The notes beneath the pieces are model-generated. The model saw only the letters and a list, made by a program, of their open reading frames with translations, did not search any database and was not told the origin of the DNA. The position numbers and the translations under genes were made by a program. This document shows positions 59,891-64,000 of a stretch of DNA of 64,000 nucleotides, in pieces; the first letter of the stretch is position 1; each line of letters starts with the position of its first letter. Origin of the DNA: Oscillibacter sp. Lineage in GTDB: Bacteria > Bacillota > Clostridia > Oscillospirales > Oscillospiraceae. The stretch spans positions 1-64,000 of the forward strand of contig JALCRR010000005.1 of the NCBI GenBank assembly GCA_022652815.1. The letters run 5' to 3'.

Positions 59891-60056
59891 GCTGAAATGG
59901 AATTTCTCCGTGCAGTTCCTCAAAATCGGAAATGCACTTTCGAATCAGATACAAAATCTGCCCGTTGCCGCTGCGTCCTTCATAATGCGAGATATAATGA
60001 AGCTTTGCGTGGGTTTCTGCGTCAATTCGAATCCCAAGATGTTTGTTTTTTTCCAT
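59877..60056 (-). CDS. Small Arc-type ribbon-helix-helix protein
   Basis: 59 aa, ATG at 60056, TAA at 59877-59879; AGAGGGG lies 6-8 bases upstream. KHLGIRIDAETHAKLHYIS with RSGNGQILYLIRKCISDFEE is the strand-helix-helix pattern of Arc/MetJ-like DNA-binding proteins common in Oscillospiraceae. Its target is unknown; it is convergent with tiny gene A and divergent from tiny gene B, whose promoter region it shares. Confidence 0.75.
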   Translation of the reverse strand: MEKNKHLGIRIDAETHAKLHYISHYEGRSGNGQILYLIRKCISDFEELHGEIPFQQKNG

Positions 60057-60130
60057 GTCCGACCCCTCTGCCCAAAATAATGATATTTACTGTTGATTAT
60101 AAGAAAAATAGCCATTATAATACGTAATAT

Positions 60131-60147
60131 GTACTTAAAATAAGTAC
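60131..60147. promoter_or_regulatory. Palindrome in the RHH/tiny gene B intergenic region
   Basis: GTACTT-AAAAT-AAGTAC, a perfect 6-bp-arm inverted repeat in a very AT-rich divergent region; candidate operator for the ribbon-helix-helix protein. Confidence 0.4.
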
Positions 60148-60176
60148 GGTTATATTTTAAAAGAAATTGAGCAAAA

Positions 60177-60210
60177 TTCGACAGAATATTTAACTGACTT
60201 TTACTATAAT
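60177..60210 (+). promoter_or_regulatory. Spo0A-type promoter of the second tiny-protein gene
   Basis: TTCGACA at 60177-60183 (TGTCGAA on the other strand, 7/7) and perfect TATAAT at 60205-60210, separated by exactly 21 bp. The position where a -35 would be expected at 17 bp (CAGAAT) has no consensus. Confidence 0.65.
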
Positions 60211-60251
60211 GGATATAGATTTGAGACTGGAAGACCGAGGGAGTGAACAGA

Positions 60252-60404
60252 GTGTCGGATGAAGAACTGTGCTATTTTGCCTTATGCGCTCCGCTGGAGG
60301 ATGCAGTTGACTTGATTGATGCGGGAAAGCCGCAGCAGGCAAAGATACTGCTTCAACGAATTCTTGCGCAGGCGAAAGAGCAGATGAAAAAAAACAGGTC
60401 ATAA
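60252..60404 (+). CDS. Tiny protein B, ALCAPLEDA family
   Basis: 50 aa from a GTG at 60252, 8 bases after GAGGGAG; stop TAA 60402-60404. Sequence begins SDEELCYFALCAPLEDAVDL and has KILLQRILAQ before a basic tail. Close paralogue of the gene at 59657 (24 of 40 positions) with a better Spo0A-type promoter. Two helices with a hydrophobic face are likely; it could be a protein-interaction module. Function unknown. Confidence 0.7.
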   Translation: MSDEELCYFALCAPLEDAVDLIDAGKPQQAKILLQRILAQAKEQMKKNRS

Positions 60405-60434
60405 AAAAGCACCGGGAGTCATCCCGGTGCTTTT
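60405..60434. terminator. Bidirectional terminator
   Basis: 13-bp stem AAAAGCACCGGGA/TCCCGGTGCTTTT with loop GTCA, between tiny gene B and the convergent mutase. Confidence 0.9.
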
Positions 60435-60445
60435 CATTTGCACAT

Positions 60446-62176
60446 TTATTTTTTCAGTGAGGTTACCCAGCGTCCGTACTTTTCAATGTTGGCGGCGCAG
60501 TCGGCTTCGTCAGAACCCTTGGTGAGAATGTAAATCTTAATCTTCGGCTCCGTGCCGGAGGGACGCACCAGAATAGTGGTGCCGTCAGTCAGCTCGAAGC
60601 GCAGCACGTTGGAGCCCTTGAGTTCCATGGAGGACTTTGCGCCGCTTGCACAGTCGGTGACGGTGCCGTCAGCGTAGTCCTTGCGAACAGCAACCTTTAC
60701 GCCGCTGATTTCGGCAGGCGGATTTTCCCGCAGGGACTTCATCAGTTTTGCCATATCGGCAAGACCGTCCAGCCCCGGCATGACCAGATTGTGGGTCTTT
60801 TCGGCGTAGTAGCCGTACTTTTTGTACAGGGCTTCCAGTGCATCAAAGAGCGTCATGCCCTTGGAGGCATACCAAGCCGCCATTTCAGTGAGTAGCATGG
60901 AGGCGGTGACGGCATCCTTGTCCCGGACGTAGTCGCCCAGCATGTAGCCGTAGGATTCCTCGTAGGAGAAGATGACCTTGCCTGCGCCGGAGGACTCCAG
61001 CGCGTTTTTCTTTTCGGCCATAAACTTGAAGCCGGTGAAGGTATCGAAGCATTTTACACCGTTTTCCTCAGCCACCTTGCGGGCCATTTCGGTGGTTACG
61101 ATGGTTTTCAGTGCCACGGGATTGGCAGGCATTTTGCCGGCGCGCTTCATGGCACCGATTAGGTAGTCCAGCAGCAGAACGCCGGTCTGGTTGCCCGTGA
61201 CAGACTGGAACTCGCCGGACTTGTTGCGGATCATGATGCCCACGCGGTCAGAATCAGGGTCGGTGCCCAGAATGAAATCAATGTTGTTCGCCTTGGCAAG
61301 ATCGACGGCCAGATAAAAGCCCTCGGGATTTTCAGGATTGGGGGAAACCACGGTGGGAAAGTTGCCGTCAATGACCATCTGCTTCGGCTCACACAGAAGA
61401 TGCTTGATGCCCAGCGCTTTCAAGGCTTCCGGAACCAGCTTGTAGCCGCAGCCGTGAAACGGCGTGTAGACCAGCTTAAAGGTGTCGGCCACCTTGGCTA
61501 CGGTTTCCTTGTCGTTAATCATGGCGGTGACGTTGGCCATAAACTTCCGGTCGGTCTCGTCACCCATGGTTTCAATGTATCCGCGCTTTACCGCTTCGTC
61601 AAACGGCATGGCATGAATGCCGGAAAAGACGTCGATGGATTCCAGCGCCTTGGCGATGGCATCGGCGTGCTGGGGCGGCAGCTGCGCGCCGTCCTCCCAG
61701 TAGACCTTATAGCCGTTGTACTCCTTGGGGTTGTGGCTGGCGGTGACATTAATGCCCGCCTGGCAGTGATATTCCCGCACGGCAAAGGAGAGCTCCGGCG
61801 TGGGACGCAAAGAATCGAAAATCCGCACATGAATGCCGTTGGCGGCGCACACTTCAGCGGCGGCGCGGGCAAATTCCATAGAGTGGTTGCGGCAGTCCAT
61901 GCAGATGGCAACGCCGCGTTTGCGGGCAGCCTCGCCGCCTTCGGCAATCACCTGGCAAAAGCCCTGGGTGGCCCAGCGGATCACATGAATATTCATGTTG
62001 TGCAGACCCACGGCCATAGTGCCGCGGAGTCCGGCTGTGCCGAATTCCAGCGGGCCGTAAAACCGGGATTCAATTTCCTTGGGATCATTTCCGATGGTTT
62101 CCAGCTCGGCATGTTCGGCCTCAGTGAGAGCGGGACTCGCTAGCCACTTTTCGTATTCTTTCTGATAATTCATCAT
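60446..62176 (-). CDS. pgcA: Phosphoglucomutase/phosphomannomutase family phospho-sugar mutase
   Basis: 576 aa, like B. subtilis PgcA. GPLEFGTAGLRGTMAVG (N-terminal block), GINVTASHNPKEYNGYKVYW with the phosphoserine, GTDPDSDRVGI (Mg2+ loop), EESYGYMLGDYVRDKDAV (sugar binding) and VRPSGTEPKIKIY (phosphate binding) are all present. Converts glucose-1-P and glucose-6-P for cell-wall and polysaccharide precursors. Two adjacent ATG codons follow GGAGG. Last gene of a run with the DUF2007-like gene, 9 bases apart. Confidence 0.93.
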   Translation of the reverse strand: MMNYQKEYEKWLASPALTEAEHAELETIGNDPKEIESRFYGPLEFGTAGLRGTMAVGLHNMNIHVIRWATQGFCQVIAEGGEAARKRGVAICMDCRNHSMEFARAAAEVCAANGIHVRIFDSLRPTPELSFAVREYHCQAGINVTASHNPKEYNGYKVYWEDGAQLPPQHADAIAKALESIDVFSGIHAMPFDEAVKRGYIETMGDETDRKFMANVTAMINDKETVAKVADTFKLVYTPFHGCGYKLVPEALKALGIKHLLCEPKQMVIDGNFPTVVSPNPENPEGFYLAVDLAKANNIDFILGTDPDSDRVGIMIRNKSGEFQSVTGNQTGVLLLDYLIGAMKRAGKMPANPVALKTIVTTEMARKVAEENGVKCFDTFTGFKFMAEKKNALESSGAGKVIFSYEESYGYMLGDYVRDKDAVTASMLLTEMAAWYASKGMTLFDALEALYKKYGYYAEKTHNLVMPGLDGLADMAKLMKSLRENPPAEISGVKVAVRKDYADGTVTDCASGAKSSMELKGSNVLRFELTDGTTILVRPSGTEPKIKIYILTKGSDEADCAANIEKYGRWVTSLKK

Positions 62177-62185
62177 GCTGCCTCC

Positions 62186-62500
62186 TTATTTCTCATCTTC
62201 GCCGCCGGGGACACTTTCCAGCAGCCCACGGGCCTCTTCTTGACGGGAGGCAGGGACGAAAAGCCCGACGCCATAGGCGGAGGAGCCGAACAGCACCCGG
62301 GCAAATGTCCCGTCCTGCTGAGAGATTCGAACAACGGGAATATCGTAGGCCTCCAGCATATTCGCGGTCATATCGGCAAGGCTGCCCTCCGGCAGATTGG
62401 TCACCAGAGCAGGCTGCTCCGGCTTGCCGGTTTCATCTAAAGGCCAGTTTTCGGGCATACCCCGGCGGGCATGTCCCCAGACACCTTGATCGTTTTCCAT
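62186..62500 (-). CDS. DUF2007-like small protein
   Basis: 104 aa. The middle and C-terminal part (ALVTNLPEGSLADMTANMLE, YDIPVVRI, VGLFVPASRQEEARGLLES) resembles the DUF2007 'putative signal transducing protein' fold, a small ferredoxin-like unit. The N-terminal ~30 residues are polar and unlike the family. Role unknown. Between rlmH and the mutase gene, 30 and 9 bases away, likely one transcript. Confidence 0.6.
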   Translation of the reverse strand: MENDQGVWGHARRGMPENWPLDETGKPEQPALVTNLPEGSLADMTANMLEAYDIPVVRISQQDGTFARVLFGSSAYGVGLFVPASRQEEARGLLESVPGGEDEK

Positions 62501-62530
62501 ATCGAGACTCCTTTCGTACTTTAAAGAGAA

Positions 62531-63013
62531 TTACTTGTGATATTTGCTTCCAGCTTGAATCTGATAGGCCCGGTAGATTTGTTCTAACAGCATGATCCGC
62601 GCCAGATGGTGGGGGAACGTCATGGGAGACATGGAGAGCTTCACGTCGGCGCGCTGCTTGAGGCGTTTGTCCATGCCCACGCTGCCGCCAATCAAAAAGG
62701 TCAGCTGGGAGACGCCGCCCACGGCAAGTTCGTTCAGCTTTTCGGCAAGAGCGGGAGAGGACAGCTCTTTTCCCTCAATGCACAGCGCAATGATGGCTCC
62801 CGCTTTCGGAAGCTTCGCCTCCACGGCGTCCGCCTCCGTACTTAAGGCGCGATCAATCTCTCCCTGGGAGGGATTTTCCGGCAGCCGGGATTCCGGCAGT
62901 TCAATGATTTCAAGAGAGCAGAAACGGGAGAGCCGTTTCTCATATTCCGCGGCGGCTTCCAGATAAAACTTTTCCTTCAGCTTGCCGACGCAGAGAATGG
63001 TTATTCGCTGCAT
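62531..63013 (-). CDS. rlmH: 23S rRNA (pseudouridine1915-N3)-methyltransferase RlmH
   Basis: 160 aa, family length. ITILCVGKLKEKFYLEAAAE, ALCIEGKELSSPALAEKLNE, LTFLIGGSVGMD and MSPMTFPHHLARIMLLEQIY are the knotted SPOUT methyltransferase blocks; the C-terminal YRAYQI..KYHK is diagnostic. Overlaps the upstream walJ gene by 13 bases. Confidence 0.97.
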   Translation of the reverse strand: MQRITILCVGKLKEKFYLEAAAEYEKRLSRFCSLEIIELPESRLPENPSQGEIDRALSTEADAVEAKLPKAGAIIALCIEGKELSSPALAEKLNELAVGGVSQLTFLIGGSVGMDKRLKQRADVKLSMSPMTFPHHLARIMLLEQIYRAYQIQAGSKYHK

Positions 63014-63786
63014 AGAGCGTCCTCCAATCCGAAGCCTCGGCTCAGCTCACTCCGGGGCGCAACGCTGACCCGGGAGGAAAGCCCCGCTCCTGTAAGCGCT
63101 GTTTCCACGGCTCGGCGTGCCATGGCGGGGGTATTGTTCTCCTCACTTAAGTGGGCGAGAATCAGTTCCTGCGCGCCAAGACGAACTTCCTGCGCGGCAA
63201 AGGCCGCGGCGGTTTCATTACTCAGATGCCCCGCTGTACCGAGAATCCGCTGCTTTAAATAATAGGGATACGGACCGGAACGCAGTGTCTCCACATCGTG
63301 GTTGGTTTCCAACATCAAAAGCCGGACGCCGGCAAGAACATCGGCGGCTTCTGCCGTCACATAACCCGTGTCGGTCAGAACGCCCAGATCGTCAAAGCGG
63401 TAATCTGCGGAGCCGGGCGCATCGTGGGAGGTAGGAAACGGCGTAATGGTCATCTTGCCCCAAGATAGAGACTCCCCCCAGCGAAAGGGGCGCAGGGACC
63501 TGCTGATGCCCGCAATGCGGGATTCCAGCCCGTCACAGGTCTGCATGCTTGCGCAAATGGGCACATCCCACTTTTTCACAATGGTGTTCAGACCGGAAAT
63601 GTGGTCGGAGTGGGTATGGGTGATGAAGATTGCGGAAAGGTCTGCAGGGGCAAGACCCAGCTCTTGCAGGGATGCCGTAATGCGCCGACAGGAGATGCCG
63701 GCATCCAGCAGGACATGGGTGTCGCCCCGGCTGATGAGCGCCGCATTGCCGGAGGAGCCGCTGGCCAGGGTATAAATCGTGGTCAA
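63001..63786 (-). CDS. walJ: MBL-fold metallohydrolase WalJ/YycJ
   Basis: 261 aa from a TTG at 63786 (AGAGGG upstream). LASGSSGNAALI at the start, FITHTHSDHISGL (HxHxDH metal site), LETNHD and HLSNE are typical of YycJ-type exonuclease-like beta-lactamase-fold proteins. In Firmicutes walJ and rlmH are common neighbours near the wal operon; here they follow murA. Confidence 0.9.
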   Translation of the reverse strand: MTTIYTLASGSSGNAALISRGDTHVLLDAGISCRRITASLQELGLAPADLSAIFITHTHSDHISGLNTIVKKWDVPICASMQTCDGLESRIAGISRSLRPFRWGESLSWGKMTITPFPTSHDAPGSADYRFDDLGVLTDTGYVTAEAADVLAGVRLLMLETNHDVETLRSGPYPYYLKQRILGTAGHLSNETAAAFAAQEVRLGAQELILAHLSEENNTPAMARRAVETALTGAGLSSRVSVAPRSELSRGFGLEDALCSE

Positions 63787-63815
63787 AAAAATCCCTCTTT
63801 ATGTAAGAATAAACT

Positions 63816-63867
63816 GCGTCCGCAAGGGAGGCCGTCGACTTTGGTCGCCATCCTCCATCGCGGACGC
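63816..63867. repeat. Inverted repeat between murA and walJ
   Basis: GCGTCCGC (63816-63823) and GCGGACGC (63860-63867) with inner GGAGG/CCTCC pairing. Neither side has a clear T run, so it is not a standard terminator; it may be the weak terminator of murA or a leader structure for walJ. Confidence 0.5.
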
Positions 63868-63900
63868 AAAAATAAAATGCTGTTTTCGGTGTGCCGGATG

Positions 63901-64000
63901 TTATCCGATATGGGCTTCCAGCTCGTCGTTTTCGCCGGGAATTTCCACTGCGCGAATATCGGCACCTAAGGAACGGAGCTTGTCCACAATGTTTTCGTAG
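63901..64000 (-). CDS. murA: UDP-N-acetylglucosamine 1-carboxyvinyltransferase, 3' end only
   Basis: 33 residues are visible before TAA at 63903-63901; the gene continues beyond the window. YENIVDKLRSLGADIRAVE matches the conserved C terminus of MurA (RGYEDIVGKLRALGADI type), followed by a short acidic tail. First committed step of peptidoglycan synthesis. Identification rests on this short stretch. Confidence 0.75.
   Translation of the reverse strand, partial: YENIVDKLRSLGADIRAVEIPGENDELEAHIG

Noticed and set aside
59721-60080. 119-codon plus-strand frame starting inside tiny gene A
   Set aside because: An AAGGAGGTG sequence precedes its internal ATG, but that run encodes IEGGE in tiny gene A; the frame passes through the terminator and is antisense to the RHH gene.
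63816-63867. Standard rho-independent terminator for murA
   Set aside because: The large loop and the lack of a T run on the minus strand do not fit; it is listed only as an inverted repeat.

Overview
The window looks like chromosome of an anaerobic, moderately GC-rich, spore-forming Clostridia bacterium, most likely an Oscillospiraceae relative (Oscillibacter/Flavonifractor type). The grounds are SpoVT, a Spo0A-type DNA-binding protein, Spo0A-like boxes, ferredoxin-type Fe-S proteins, PyrK/PyrD type 1B, PyrI, a DUF6465 protein, and AGGAGG ribosome sites with frequent GTG/TTG starts. The family placement is inference. No phage, insertion sequence, plasmid or CRISPR array was seen; nearly all of it reads as core genome in short operons separated by strong, often bidirectional, hairpin terminators.

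Layout. 1-10 kb: 3' end of a TetM/EF-G-like GTPase fused to an NYN nuclease domain, a repeat-containing DUF6465 protein, a DapA-family aldolase, a pseudouridine synthase with an acyltransferase, a SpoVB/MurJ-type flippase, XdhC, dCMP deaminase, and a pyruvyltransferase-ferredoxin-FrhB fusion. 10.3-11.3 kb: an AT-richer patch with a possible small RNA and a DUF1697 gene. 11.3-17.7 kb: rpsF-ssb-rpsR, queT, dusB with an ECF sigma factor and its anti-sigma factor, mtnA, Hpt and cupin genes. 17.9-22.8 kb: orphan binding lipoprotein, alpha/beta hydrolase, lipid kinase with Nudix, AI-2E-family transporter. 23-29 kb: a five-gene SBP_bac_5-type ABC importer followed by a DUF3810 metallopeptidase. 29-36 kb: recR, D-cysteine desulfhydrase family, rpe with a long structured leader, an Xre/membrane-protein pair, an ArsR-flavoprotein-thioredoxin unit, htpG. 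36-46 kb: udp, MscS channel, an NhaC-family transporter/LysR/methionine gamma-lyase module, an SLH-HtrA-like protease, deoC-deoD, tRNA-Leu, pdxY. 47-53 kb: stand-alone Spo0A C-terminal domain, PrsW, SpoVT, aminotransferase with radical SAM protein, tandem-HD protein, EamA transporter. 53.7-59.4 kb: pyrC-K-D-F-E-B-I operon. 59.6-60.4 kb: two paralogous tiny genes flanking a small ribbon-helix-helix gene. 60.4-64 kb: phospho-sugar mutase, DUF2007-like, rlmH, walJ and the 3' end of murA.

The most interesting signals are regulatory. (1) Three promoters have a Spo0A-type box (TTCGACA or TACGACA) exactly 21 bp upstream of a -10-like hexamer, the unusual geometry known from B. subtilis spoIIE/spoIIG. 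They precede the stand-alone Spo0A DNA-binding domain gene and both members of the paralogous tiny-protein pair, so the window may hold a small sporulation or stationary-phase regulon. (2) The NhaC-family transporter and methionine gamma-lyase promoters share a long element (TTATCA, then ACTAAC exactly 38 bp later, then a -10) and flank a LysR gene, which suggests a methionine uptake and degradation regulon. (3) A roughly 190-nt transcription unit near 10.4-10.6 kb has its own promoter, long-range hairpin and terminator but no convincing protein.
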